Positions 49,108 to 56,829 of a DNA stretch of 64,000 bases are shown one piece after another. Each line of letters begins with the position of its first letter. Position 1 is the stretch's first letter. Under the pieces are notes generated by a model that ran no database searches, was not told the DNA's origin, and saw only the letters and a program-made list of their open reading frames with translations. The DNA lies in NCBI RefSeq assembly GCF_029892565.1, contig NZ_JARXVH010000015.1:62001-126000 (forward strand), written 5' to 3'. This DNA comes from Streptomyces pseudovenezuelae (lineage in GTDB: Bacteria > Actinomycetota > Actinomycetes > Streptomycetales > Streptomycetaceae). The position numbers and the translations under genes were made by a program.

Positions 49108-50301
49108 TCAGGAACGCAGGACCATCGCCGAGTTGAAGCCGCCGTGACCGCGGGCGAGCACGAGTGCCGTGCGTATCTCCGCGGTCCGGGCCTGCGCGCC
49201 GACGAGGTCGAGGCCGTACCGGTCGGCGGGCTCGGTGTGGACGGTCGGAGGGATCAGCCCCTCCGCCATCGAGAGGAAGGCGGTGGCGAGGTCCAGAGCG
49301 GCCGAACCGGCGTACAGGCGGCCCGTCATGGTCTTGGGAGCGGTGACCGGGACACCCCGGTGGCCGAACACGTCGACCAGCGCCTCGGCCTCGATCCGGT
49401 CGAGTTCGCGCTCGGCCGCCGCGTCCGCGAACACCACGTCCACGTCCGAGGGCGCCATGTCGGCGTCGGCGAGGGCCAGTTCCACCGCCTTGCGCAGTCC
49501 CGGCTCACGGCCGTCGAAGGTGGCCGCGTAGCCGGCGATCTCGCCGTACACCCTGGCTCCGCGGGCGCGGGCGGAGTCGGCCGACTCCAGGATGAGCAGG
49601 GCGCCGCCCTCCCCCGCCACATGACCGGCCGCCCGGTCGTCGAACGGCAGGTAGGCGAGGCCGGGTTCGTTCACCGTGCTGAGCCGGCCGCTGGTGTGCA
49701 GTCCCACCCAGCCCCAGGAGCACAGCAGGGCGTCGACGGCGCCCGCGACCACGAGCGAGGTGCCCTTGCGGATCTGGCGCCTTGCCTGCGCCACCGCGTC
49801 CAGCCCGCCGGCGTCGTCGGTGACGACGACACCGCTGGGGCCCTTCATCCCGTTGCGGATGGAGATCTGGCCGGTGTTGACGGCATAGAACCAGGCGAAG
49901 GACTGGTACGCGCTCACGTACTCGCCGCCCTTGCTCCACAGGCTGCGCAGTTCGTTCTGGCTGAACTCGAAGCCGCCGGCGGAGCTGGCCGTGATGACGC
50001 CCATGTCGAAGGCGGGCAGGTCGGCGGGGCTGACCCCGGCGTCGGCGAGCGCCCAGTCCGCGGCGACCAGCGAGAGCCGGGTGACCCGGTCGGTCTGCGG
50101 CAGCAGGCGGCTGGGCAGGTGCTCCGCCGGTGTGAAGCCGTCGATCTCGCCGGCGAGCTTCGCCGGGTAGAGGGTCGCGTCGAAGCGGGTGAGCGGACCG
50201 ATGCCGCTCTTGCCGACGCGGGTCGCACTCCAGTAGTCCTTCGTGCCGAGCCCGTTGGGGGCGGTGATCCCCAGGCCGGTCACCACCACTGAGGCCGTCA
50301 T
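49108..50301 (-). CDS. Ketosynthase beta subunit / chain length factor
   Basis: 397 aa. Partner of KS-alpha that sets chain length; no active-site Cys. Compared by memory with the Act CLF: GGFEFSQNELRSLW places Phe, Ser and Leu at the gatekeeper positions 109, 112 and 116 (Act: Phe, Thr, Phe), which resembles decaketide CLFs. The near-invariant Gln161 (EQAGGLD or DQAGGLD) is Asp here (VVTDDAGGLDAVAQARR). ATG 50301 overlaps the KS-alpha stop, coupling the pair for 1:1 synthesis. Confidence 0.95.
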   Translation of the reverse strand: MTASVVVTGLGITAPNGLGTKDYWSATRVGKSGIGPLTRFDATLYPAKLAGEIDGFTPAEHLPSRLLPQTDRVTRLSLVAADWALADAGVSPADLPAFDMGVITASSAGGFEFSQNELRSLWSKGGEYVSAYQSFAWFYAVNTGQISIRNGMKGPSGVVVTDDAGGLDAVAQARRQIRKGTSLVVAGAVDALLCSWGWVGLHTSGRLSTVNEPGLAYLPFDDRAAGHVAGEGGALLILESADSARARGARVYGEIAGYAATFDGREPGLRKAVELALADADMAPSDVDVVFADAAAERELDRIEAEALVDVFGHRGVPVTAPKTMTGRLYAGSAALDLATAFLSMAEGLIPPTVHTEPADRYGLDLVGAQARTAEIRTALVLARGHGGFNSAMVLRS

Positions 50302-51569
50302 GCCGTCTTCCTCTCCGGTTGGGCCAGCACCATCGCGCTCTGGAATCCGCCGAATCCGCTGCCGACCGTGAGGACCGAGTCGACGAGCTGGTCACGGGCC
50401 GTCAACGGCACGTAGTCGAGGTCGCACTCGGGGTCGGGCGTGTGCAGGTTCGCCGTCGGCGGGACGACGTTGTGCCGGATCGCCAGGACGGAGGCCGCGA
50501 TCTCGATCGACCCGATGGCGCCCAGCGAGTGCCCGACCATGGACTTGATGGAGCTCACGGGGGTGCGGTACGCGTGGTCGCCGAGGCTGCGCTTGAAGGC
50601 GGCGGTCTCGTGCCGGTCGTTCTGCTTGGTGCCCGAGCCGTGCGCGTTGATGTAGTCGATCGCCGTGGGGTCCATCCGGGCCTCGTCCAGCGCGACCGTG
50701 ATCGCCTCGGACATCTCTACGCCGTCGGGGCGCAGGCCGGTCATGTGGTACGCGTTGCTGCGGGTCGCGTATCCCGCGATCTCGGCGTGGATCCGCGCAC
50801 CGCGCCGCCGTGCGCTCTCCAGCTCCTCCAGGACGAACACCGCGGCGCCCTCACCCAGCACGAAGCCGTTGCGCGTGCCGTCGAAGGGCCGGGAGGCGTG
50901 CTCCGGTTCGTCGAAGCGGGGTGTGGTCGCCTTGATCGCGTCGAAGCAGGCCATCGTGATGGGCGAGATCGGCGCGTCGGTGGCGCCGGCGACCATGACG
51001 TCCGCCGTGCCCTCCCTGATGAGTTCGACGGCGTAGCCGACCGAGTCGAGCCCGGAGGTGCACCCGGCCGACACCACGCTGCTCGGCCCCTGCGCACCCA
51101 CGGAGCGGGCGACCTCCGCGGCGAAGGAGCTCGGCACGAAGTAGTTGTAGAAGAAGGGGTCGGCATAGCCGTGGTCCACCAGATCGAGCCGCCCGCCGTC
51201 GCTGACGACGCGGTAGTCCTCGTCGAGGCTCATGGTGGCGCCCACCGCGCTGCCGATGGTGACACCGATCCGGTACGGGTCCAGCGCGTCCGGGTCGAGA
51301 CCGCTGTCCGCGACGGCACCGCGCGCCGCGACCACCGCGAACTGCGCGGCACGGTCCATGCGCCGCACCTCGTGCGGGGTCAGACCGTGCTCGTACGGGT
51401 CGAAGTCGATCTCGGCGGCCACGCGCGAGCGGAACTGCGCGGGGTCGAAGAAGGTGATGCCCCGGGTGGCCGTGCGGCCTTCGCTCAGCAGGGACCAGAA
51501 GTTGTCCGTGCCCACCCCGCCGGGGGCCAGCACCTGCATCCCGGTGACGACGACGCGACGCCCGCTCAT
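50298..51569 (-). CDS. Ketosynthase alpha subunit (beta-ketoacyl synthase)
   Basis: 423 aa. Condensing enzyme of the minimal PKS, with catalytic Cys in VVSAGCTSGLDSVGYA (~169) and His residues in NAHGSGTKQND (~309) and SMVGHSLGAIGS (~346). Start ATG 51569 overlaps the upstream cyclase stop (ATGA), and its own stop overlaps the CLF start. Chain length and starter are set with the CLF; no dedicated starter-unit KSIII or acyltransferase is in the cluster, suggesting an acetate starter. Confidence 0.96.
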   Translation of the reverse strand: MSGRRVVVTGMQVLAPGGVGTDNFWSLLSEGRTATRGITFFDPAQFRSRVAAEIDFDPYEHGLTPHEVRRMDRAAQFAVVAARGAVADSGLDPDALDPYRIGVTIGSAVGATMSLDEDYRVVSDGGRLDLVDHGYADPFFYNYFVPSSFAAEVARSVGAQGPSSVVSAGCTSGLDSVGYAVELIREGTADVMVAGATDAPISPITMACFDAIKATTPRFDEPEHASRPFDGTRNGFVLGEGAAVFVLEELESARRRGARIHAEIAGYATRSNAYHMTGLRPDGVEMSEAITVALDEARMDPTAIDYINAHGSGTKQNDRHETAAFKRSLGDHAYRTPVSSIKSMVGHSLGAIGSIEIAASVLAIRHNVVPPTANLHTPDPECDLDYVPLTARDQLVDSVLTVGSGFGGFQSAMVLAQPERKTA

Positions 51570-52159
51570 ACCCCGACCTGCCAGGTGTAGAAACGCGAGG
51601 CCATGGCGTCGGAGGGCGAACGCCAGGTCGCCGGGTCGAAGACCGAGATGTACGGCAGGAGGTCCTGCTGGATCCGCACGAAGCGCGGGTCCTGCTTCGC
51701 CCGCTCGATCAGCTCGCCGCCGTTGTCGGACTCGAAGTCCTGGATGTGGAAGTAGAGCCCGTCGTGGGCGAACAGCTGCCGGCGCCGGGTGCCCATCGTG
51801 TGCGGCAGTTCGGTGCCGGAGTCGAAGTCCCCGAACAGCTTGGCGACGGTGTCGAGGTCGGCCGGGTCGAGCCGGGCCACGATCACGGTGCTGTACATCC
51901 GGTGCTCGTCGGTCACCGGCTGCCCGTGCCACTCGTAGAACCGGGTCGCGAGCGCCTCGTCACCGCCGAGCTCCGCGAGCTTGGCCGGGTTCTCCTCGGT
52001 GTGGTCCTGGAGATGGATGAACACGCCCCTGTACTCGAAGAGTTGGCGACGAAGGAGCTGCCGGTCGGTGGACGGCTCACCGTCCAGTTCCGCGAAGGCG
52101 CCGGCGACCTGTTGCGTGGATCCAGGGTCGATCCGGGCCACGATGACACTGCTGTGCAT
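51566..52159 (-). CDS. Tandem TcmI-fold polyketide cyclase (copy 1)
   Basis: 197 aa; ATG 52159 after GGAGAAGG. Two ferredoxin-like TcmI modules: ~1-82 (SSVIVARIDP...LLRRQLFEYRGVFIHLQDH...FYEWHG) and ~88-197 (STVIVARLDP...TRRRQLFAHDGLYFHIQDF...TWRSPSDAMASRFYTWQ). The first lacks the ~25-residue DPRFVRI...DLLPYI block. TcmI-type enzymes close later rings of aromatic polyketides as dimers; a fused dimer is plausible. First gene of the PKS operon, divergent from a SnoaL-like gene. Confidence 0.88.
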   Translation of the reverse strand: MHSSVIVARIDPGSTQQVAGAFAELDGEPSTDRQLLRRQLFEYRGVFIHLQDHTEENPAKLAELGGDEALATRFYEWHGQPVTDEHRMYSTVIVARLDPADLDTVAKLFGDFDSGTELPHTMGTRRRQLFAHDGLYFHIQDFESDNGGELIERAKQDPRFVRIQQDLLPYISVFDPATWRSPSDAMASRFYTWQVGV

Positions 52160-52265
52160 ATGTCCTTCTCCGTAACGCGAGTCCGCTGAATTCCGAATCG
52201 GCCTGCGGGAAGCCGGTGACAAGAACGAGTCTTCCGGCGCCAGATACAGGTTTCAATACGGACAA

Positions 52266-52308
52266 CTTCAGAGCTCTGAAGCTTCCGTCAGGACTTTGTC
52301 AGAAGTTC
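52266..52308. promoter_or_regulatory. Palindrome plus 11-bp direct repeats in the divergent PKS promoter region
   Basis: In the 194-bp spacer between the PKS operon (-) and the SnoaL-like gene (+): perfect 16-bp palindrome CTTCAGAGCTCTGAAG (52266-52281), then GTCAGGACTTT and GTCAGAAGTTC in direct tandem (52287-52297, 52298-52308). Direct repeats with an 11-bp pitch are the usual layout of OmpR-family sites, and the cluster encodes two such regulators. Confidence 0.55.
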
Positions 52309-52353
52309 CTGAAATCGCGACCTCAGCGCATTTTGAACCGCACCATCACAGGT

Positions 52354-52779
52354 ATGAAACACATCGAAGACATTCTTCGGCTACAGGCCCTCGTGTCACG
52401 TTTCGCGCGCGCCGTCGACACCCGCGACCACGAGGCGCTCACGACGATATTCACTCCGGATGTGACCATGGAATTGGGGGCGGATATCCGGATCGATGGC
52501 CGCGAGAAATTGGCAGGCATGCTGCGCGACGACCTGATGTGGGCGACCACCATGCACTCCATGGCCAATGTGCTCGCCGAACCGGAGGGCGACGGCGCGA
52601 CCGTTCACGCGAATGTCACGGCGGTGCATGTGAGCCGCGCCGGCACGGGCGAGCACTTCGATCTCGGCGCCCGCTACACCTTCACCGCCGTGCGGACCGA
52701 CGGGTCGTGGCAGTTGTCCCGGATCGCGATCGAACCCGTGTGGAGGACGGGCGACGACCAGGGCATGCACGAGGACTGA
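52354..52779 (+). CDS. NTF2/SnoaL-like protein (copy 1)
   Basis: 141 aa; ATG 52354 (MKHIEDILRLQALVSRFARAVDTRDHEALTTIFTPDVTMELG). The cone-shaped NTF2-like fold is used by SnoaL-type polyketide cyclases and by some hydroxylases such as AclR and SnoaL2. The only plus-strand biosynthetic gene of the cluster, divergent from the PKS operon. Distantly similar to the protein at 55217-55648 (shared DR...LD..D...FADDV-like opening and W(K/R)TG end). Function unassigned. Confidence 0.8.
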   Translation: MKHIEDILRLQALVSRFARAVDTRDHEALTTIFTPDVTMELGADIRIDGREKLAGMLRDDLMWATTMHSMANVLAEPEGDGATVHANVTAVHVSRAGTGEHFDLGARYTFTAVRTDGSWQLSRIAIEPVWRTGDDQGMHED

Positions 52780-52792
52780 CCACAGAAGGCGA

Positions 52793-52840
52793 AAGCCGCG
52801 CGGGTCCCCTTCCTTGCGAGGAAGGGGACCCGCGCGGCTT
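52793..52840. terminator. Bidirectional terminator between convergent genes
   Basis: Perfect 22-bp stem (AAGCCGCGCGGG + TCCCCTTCCT and complement) with a TGCG tetraloop, between the SnoaL-like gene and the ferredoxin gene. It serves both strands. Confidence 0.9.
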
Positions 52841-52849
52841 CGTGGCGGA

Positions 52850-53044
52850 TCAGTCCTCCGCGATGGACAGAGCTCGCGCCGGGCAGATGAAGACCGCCTT
52901 GTGGGCGGCGGCCTCGTCGGCCCCCTGCGGCTGCTCGATCAGGACGCGGACCAGGCCTCGGTCGTCCTGGTCGAAGATCCTCGGCTCGGTCAGCACACAC
53001 TGGCCGGCGCCGATGCAGCGTTCGTGATTCTTCTCGAGTCGCAT
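52850..53044 (-). CDS. 3Fe-4S ferredoxin, P450 redox partner
   Basis: 64 aa. Ligand pattern CIGAGQC (Cys 10 and 16) and FICPARAL (Cys ~54) is that of 3Fe-4S ferredoxins that feed actinobacterial P450s. ATG 53044 lies 11 bp after the P450 stop, so the two genes are one operon. A ferredoxin reductase is not in the cluster and must come from elsewhere. Confidence 0.93.
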   Translation of the reverse strand: MRLEKNHERCIGAGQCVLTEPRIFDQDDRGLVRVLIEQPQGADEAAAHKAVFICPARALSIAED

Positions 53045-53055
53045 GACCACTCCTT

Positions 53056-54276
53056 TCACCAGGTCACGGGGAGCGAGTACAGGCCGTAGACCAGTGCGTC
53101 GCTCTTGAACGACAGTTCCTCGGCCGGCACGGCCAGGCGCAGGTCCGGCAGCCTGCGGAACAGCGTGTCGAACACGACCTGCAGCTCCACGCGGCCGAGG
53201 TTCTGCCCCAGGCACTGGTGCGGCCCGTAGCCGAAGGCCACGTGGTGGCGGGCGTCCCGGGAGAAGTCGAGCTCCTCCGGATCGTCGAACACCGCCGGAT
53301 CGCGGTTCGCCGCGAAGGTCGAGGCGATGACGGCCTCGCCCTTGCGTATGAGGACGCCACCGATCTCGACGTCCTCCATCGCGAGGCGGTGCGCGCCGAA
53401 GTCCGGAATCGTGTAGAAGCGCAGCAGTTCGTCGACGGCCTTGGGGGTCTTCGAGGGATCCGCCTTGATCTCCGCGAGCAGTTCCGGCTTCGTCAGCATG
53501 GAGAACACGCCGAGATTGATCATGTTCGCCGTGGTCTCGTGCCCCGCCAGCAGCACCAGCAGACACAGGCTGGCGAGCCCCGGCCGGTCGATACCGCCCT
53601 GCTGCCGCTGGAGTTCGATCTGCCGGCTGAGCAGGTCGTCGCCCGGATTGTCGATCTTCTCCTCGACCAGCTTGTCCATGTACTGGCGCAGCTTGACCGA
53701 GATGTCGATCCGGCCCTGCTCGTCGGTGGTACGGCGCAGCAGGACCTCGGCCAGCTCCATGAAGTACTCGTGACCCTCGAAGGGCATCCCGAGGATCTCG
53801 GAGACCAGCAGCGACGGCACCGGCAGGGAGAAGACCTGGTTCAGGTCGACGGGCTTCGGCAGCTTCAGCATGTCGTCGATGAATCCGTCGACGATCTCCT
53901 GGATCCGCGGTTTCAGTGCGGCGACGCGTCGCACCGAGAATTCACTGATGACCGGCCGTCGCAGTTCCGCGTGCTCCGGGTCATCGAGAATGATCATGAA
54001 AGGGGCATGCTTGGACAGTGCCGCGTTCTGCCCTGGCACCACCACCGGGAAATCCTTCTTACGGCGGTCCGAGCTGAGTTTGGGATTGGACATCACGGCG
54101 CGCACGTCTTCGTACTTGGTGACCAGCCAGGCTTTTCCGCCGTCCGGGAGGACCACCTGGCTGACCGGAGACTCCTCCCGGAATTTCGTGTAGACCGGCG
54201 GAATAGCAAAAGGACACGTGCGCTGAATCGGGAACTGGACGAGCTCGCTGGCCTCGTCGACATGGGTGTTCATCAT
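53056..54276 (-). CDS. Cytochrome P450 of the polyketide cluster
   Basis: 406 aa, soluble class I P450. I-helix LLAGHETTANMINLG (~240-255), K-helix ExxR in DELLRF, and heme loop FGYGPHQCLGQNLGRVEL (Cys ~350). Motif style recalls CYP105/CYP107. It is the only dedicated heme or flavin oxygenase in the cluster, so a key oxidation (hydroxylation or phenolic coupling) probably depends on it. ATG 54276 or 54273, with GAGGGG upstream; own promoter candidate at 54328-54358. Confidence 0.93.
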   Translation of the reverse strand: MMNTHVDEASELVQFPIQRTCPFAIPPVYTKFREESPVSQVVLPDGGKAWLVTKYEDVRAVMSNPKLSSDRRKKDFPVVVPGQNAALSKHAPFMIILDDPEHAELRRPVISEFSVRRVAALKPRIQEIVDGFIDDMLKLPKPVDLNQVFSLPVPSLLVSEILGMPFEGHEYFMELAEVLLRRTTDEQGRIDISVKLRQYMDKLVEEKIDNPGDDLLSRQIELQRQQGGIDRPGLASLCLLVLLAGHETTANMINLGVFSMLTKPELLAEIKADPSKTPKAVDELLRFYTIPDFGAHRLAMEDVEIGGVLIRKGEAVIASTFAANRDPAVFDDPEELDFSRDARHHVAFGYGPHQCLGQNLGRVELQVVFDTLFRRLPDLRLAVPAEELSFKSDALVYGLYSLPVTW

Positions 54277-54327
54277 GCGACCCCTCGATCGGAGTTTCCG
54301 CTTCCTGCAAACTCACGATAACGGGGG

Positions 54328-54358
54328 AAGCTACACGGCCGGGTTCGACGAATGTCAA
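54328..54358 (-). promoter_or_regulatory. Promoter candidate of P450-ferredoxin operon
   Basis: Minus strand: -35 TTGACA (54353-54358) and TAGCTT (54328-54333) at 19-bp spacing, or TGTAGC at 17. It is overlapped upstream by TGACAAT and TGACATT, 22 bp apart, possible regulator half-sites. Confidence 0.5.
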
Positions 54359-54376
54359 TTCGACGGCAATGAATTG

Positions 54377-55201
54377 TCAGCGCATGTTGCGGAGTTTGAA
54401 GCCGACCCCGCGTACGGTGACGATCCATTCCGGTCCGCCCAGCTTGCTGCGGAGGCTGCTGACATGGGTGTCGACGGTACGGCGCGACCAGGACTCGCCC
54501 CAGACCTCGCGCATGATGGACTCCCGCGAGATCACCTGCCCCGGGGCGCTGGCCAGCAGAGCGAGCAGATCGAACTCCTTGCGCGTCACCGGAACCGGCC
54601 GGCCGCTCACCTCAACCTCACGCGAGTCGCTGTCGATCCGGAGCGGACCGTGCTCGAGCACCGCCCCGCCGTCGCCACCCACATCGGCGTACCGGGTGCG
54701 TCGCGCACGCCGCATCACGGCATCCAGCCGGGCCATGAGTTCGCGGACTCCGTAGGGCTTGATGACATAGTCGTCCGCCCCGGCCTGCAGCGCGAGAACG
54801 CAGTCCAGTTCGGAGCCTCGCGAGGTGACGGTGATGACCGGGATGTCGCTGGCCGCCCGGATCTCGCGGCACACCTCGAGTCCGTCCAGGTCGGGCAGGT
54901 CGAGGTCGAGCAGCACGAGGTCCGCGGTCTCGAACCACACCAGCGCCTCACCGCCGGAGTCGACGGCGTCGACATCGTGACCGTGTCGCTCGAGCGCTTC
55001 GGTGAGGATCGCGCGGTCGGCCTTGCTGCCCTCGACGACAAGGATCCGCCAGGCGTCCGAGATGTTCCGGAAGGGGGCCGGCGAGGATGTCGCCGCACCG
55101 CCTCGGCTGCCGAAGGTCGCTCGGTCCGCCATGCGGTGCTCGGTGTCGTGGGTTTCGAGTATCTCTGGTTGAGAACTCAGTTTCATCTGTGCTGATCGCA
55201 T
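54377..55201 (-). CDS. OmpR-type regulator, receiver with one acidic-pocket residue missing
   Basis: 274 aa; start ATG 55201 (GGGTGG upstream); an unusual ~50-residue N-extension precedes the receiver. Receiver: ILVVEGSKADRAIL (the second acidic residue of the pocket is Gly), LVLLDLDLPDLDG (phospho-Asp present), VITVTSRGS (Thr present), DDYVIKPY (Lys present). C-terminal winged helix: LRIDSDSREVEVSG ... RTVDTHVSSLRSKLG ... TVRGVGFKL. No partner kinase. Paralogue of the regulator at 60102-60809. 15 bp after the SnoaL-like gene; probable pathway activator. Confidence 0.9.
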   Translation of the reverse strand: MRSAQMKLSSQPEILETHDTEHRMADRATFGSRGGAATSSPAPFRNISDAWRILVVEGSKADRAILTEALERHGHDVDAVDSGGEALVWFETADLVLLDLDLPDLDGLEVCREIRAASDIPVITVTSRGSELDCVLALQAGADDYVIKPYGVRELMARLDAVMRRARRTRYADVGGDGGAVLEHGPLRIDSDSREVEVSGRPVPVTRKEFDLLALLASAPGQVISRESIMREVWGESWSRRTVDTHVSSLRSKLGGPEWIVTVRGVGFKLRNMR

Positions 55202-55216
55202 AAATGCCCACCCAAC

Positions 55217-55648
55217 TCAGTCCGGCGGGTTGCCGGTCTTCCATATGAGATCGAACGAAAGACGTGACAGACGCCAGCCTCGTTCGGTGAGCACCGCGTC
55301 GCCGGTGACGTAGGTGCCGGACACATAGTGCGGTCGCGTCTCGCCCTCGCGCTCGTGGTGCACATGCACCGACGTCATGTTCGCGCGAAGGGACGCACGC
55401 TCGCCCGTGACGTTCACGATTGACGGCGTGTTCAGATGATGGGTTCTGGCCCACATCGCCAGCGCCCTTTGATGGTATTCGACGAGACCGCCAATACCGA
55501 TGTGCCGACTGATCGGGAACTCGATGACCACGTCGTCGGCGAAAAGTCCGTTCGCCCACTCGTCGTCTAGTTTGTCGTAGTCGAGCCCCAGAACATAACG
55601 GTCGAGAAGTTCACTGATTTCCCCGTTCGACTGTCTGACGTTCACCAT
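55217..55648 (-). CDS. NTF2/SnoaL-like protein (copy 2)
   Basis: 143 aa; ATG 55648 after GGAGGG. NTF2-like pattern: ISELLDRYVLGLDYDKLDDEWANGLFADDVVIEFP ... GGLVEYHQRALAMWARTHHLNTPSIVNVTGERASLRANMTSVHVHH ... GWRLSRLSFDLIWKTGN. In an operon with the OmpR-type regulator. Could act as a cyclase, hydroxylase or ligand-binding accessory; sequence alone does not decide. Confidence 0.8.
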   Translation of the reverse strand: MVNVRQSNGEISELLDRYVLGLDYDKLDDEWANGLFADDVVIEFPISRHIGIGGLVEYHQRALAMWARTHHLNTPSIVNVTGERASLRANMTSVHVHHEREGETRPHYVSGTYVTGDAVLTERGWRLSRLSFDLIWKTGNPPD

Positions 55649-56022
55649 CCCACCCTCCAGCTTCCCCCTTGGCCAGGCAACCACAACTGGATCTATGTGA
55701 TTGGCGTCACCGCGGATCGAATTCACGAAACACCGATCCCGCCGGTGAAACTCACGAAACCACAGGGGTTCGTTAATGTTTCTTGACGTTCCGCGCGCGG
55801 CCATCAGGAATCATGGGAGGGGGCGACGTCGCCGTCGGTAATTTACTTCAAAACCGAACCAAGCCTTGCGGATATGCACACCGACACGCCCCCGTTGACG
55901 TCCGCTCTCGGCACAGCCAGCGTACACGAACCGGAGCCACATCGGAATAAGAGTCGCTAGTAAATTCTCGCGGCTCCACATTTGAACCGACTCGCCTTTC
56001 GTCGAGCACGTGAAACCGCAGG
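55649..56022 (-). promoter_or_regulatory. Upstream region of the SnoaL-like/regulator operon
   Basis: 374 bp without a gene, noticeably lower in G+C than flanking genes. TCACGAAAC occurs at 55723-55731 and 55752-55760 (29 bp apart). A plus-strand TTGACG near 55783 has no good -10. Probably the operon promoter region and the 3' end of the unknown gene. Confidence 0.4.
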
Positions 56023-56736
56023 TCAGGGCAGCTTTCGCTCGATCCGCAGGGTGTCGGAGCAGGCGTGTGCGTCGGGGAGGGCGGGCAGATCGTGTACCAG
56101 CCGGCGCAGTTCTCGGCTCCGCTCGGCATCGACCGTGGCGTCGGCGGCGGTGTCGGCGGCGCGGCGGAGCGCTTCCCGTTCCGAGGGATGGAGTCCTGCC
56201 AGGCTGCGCAGTTCGCGGCAGGAGGAGGGGGCCGGCGCGCCCGGGACACTGCGGCCGCCCCGGTAGACGGCGGCCCGGTCCCGGTCCCAGTCACCCAGGG
56301 CTCGTTCGCCCACGGCGTCCAGATGAAGGACGAGACGCCCGTGTCCGTCGCGGCGGCGCAGTTCGAGGCGGCCCGGCCGGCTGTGCGCGAGCCGCAGCCC
56401 GGGCACACCGACCAACCGTTCGTCGGCGCCCACCACGGCGGGGCAGAGCCGGTGGACGAGGTAACCGAGGAGGGACGGTTCCGTATCCAGGTGCAGGCAG
56501 GCCGGGCCCGCCGAGGCCGCGCGGAGACCGAGGAGGCAGCCGTCGAGGGGCGCGACGTCCCGCGCGTACTCGACCAGCGTCTCCAGCACACGGCGCTCGA
56601 TGCCCGGCTGCCCCTTGCACAGCGCCGCGGTGGCGGTGCGGCTCCGCGGTGACTCCGTGCGCGGCTCCTCGTACGACTCCGCGACCGAAGCGATCCTGTC
56701 CGTCACAGAAGTGGTCCCTCCCGTCGCATCCGCCAT
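56023..56736 (-). CDS. Unknown protein in polyketide cluster
   Basis: 237 aa; ATG 56736 with GAGGGA upstream. A polar head (~1-45) is followed by RRVLETLVEYARDVAPLDGCLLGLRAASAGPACLHLDTEPSLLGYLVHRLCPAVVGADERLVGVPGLRL and a helical, Arg/Ala-rich C-terminal half (SEREALRRAADTAADATVDAERSRELRRLVHDLP). No motif I recognise; the middle might be a GAF- or PAS-like sensor, but that is a guess. Same strand and 93 bp downstream of the second cyclase gene. Confidence 0.7.
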   Translation of the reverse strand: MADATGGTTSVTDRIASVAESYEEPRTESPRSRTATAALCKGQPGIERRVLETLVEYARDVAPLDGCLLGLRAASAGPACLHLDTEPSLLGYLVHRLCPAVVGADERLVGVPGLRLAHSRPGRLELRRRDGHGRLVLHLDAVGERALGDWDRDRAAVYRGGRSVPGAPAPSSCRELRSLAGLHPSEREALRRAADTAADATVDAERSRELRRLVHDLPALPDAHACSDTLRIERKLP

Positions 56737-56829
56737 GGGTTCCCTCACGCGTTCCCGCGCTCCTCGACGCTCATCGGGCAAGGCCGCTGACCGCGCCGGC
56801 CGGTCCGGCGCGGTCAGGAGCTCATCACC

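Noticed and set aside
49108..51569. Highly reduced (polyene) type II PKS
   Set aside because: A didomain aromatase/cyclase and TcmI-type cyclases are present and no dehydratase is seen, which fits an aromatic product.
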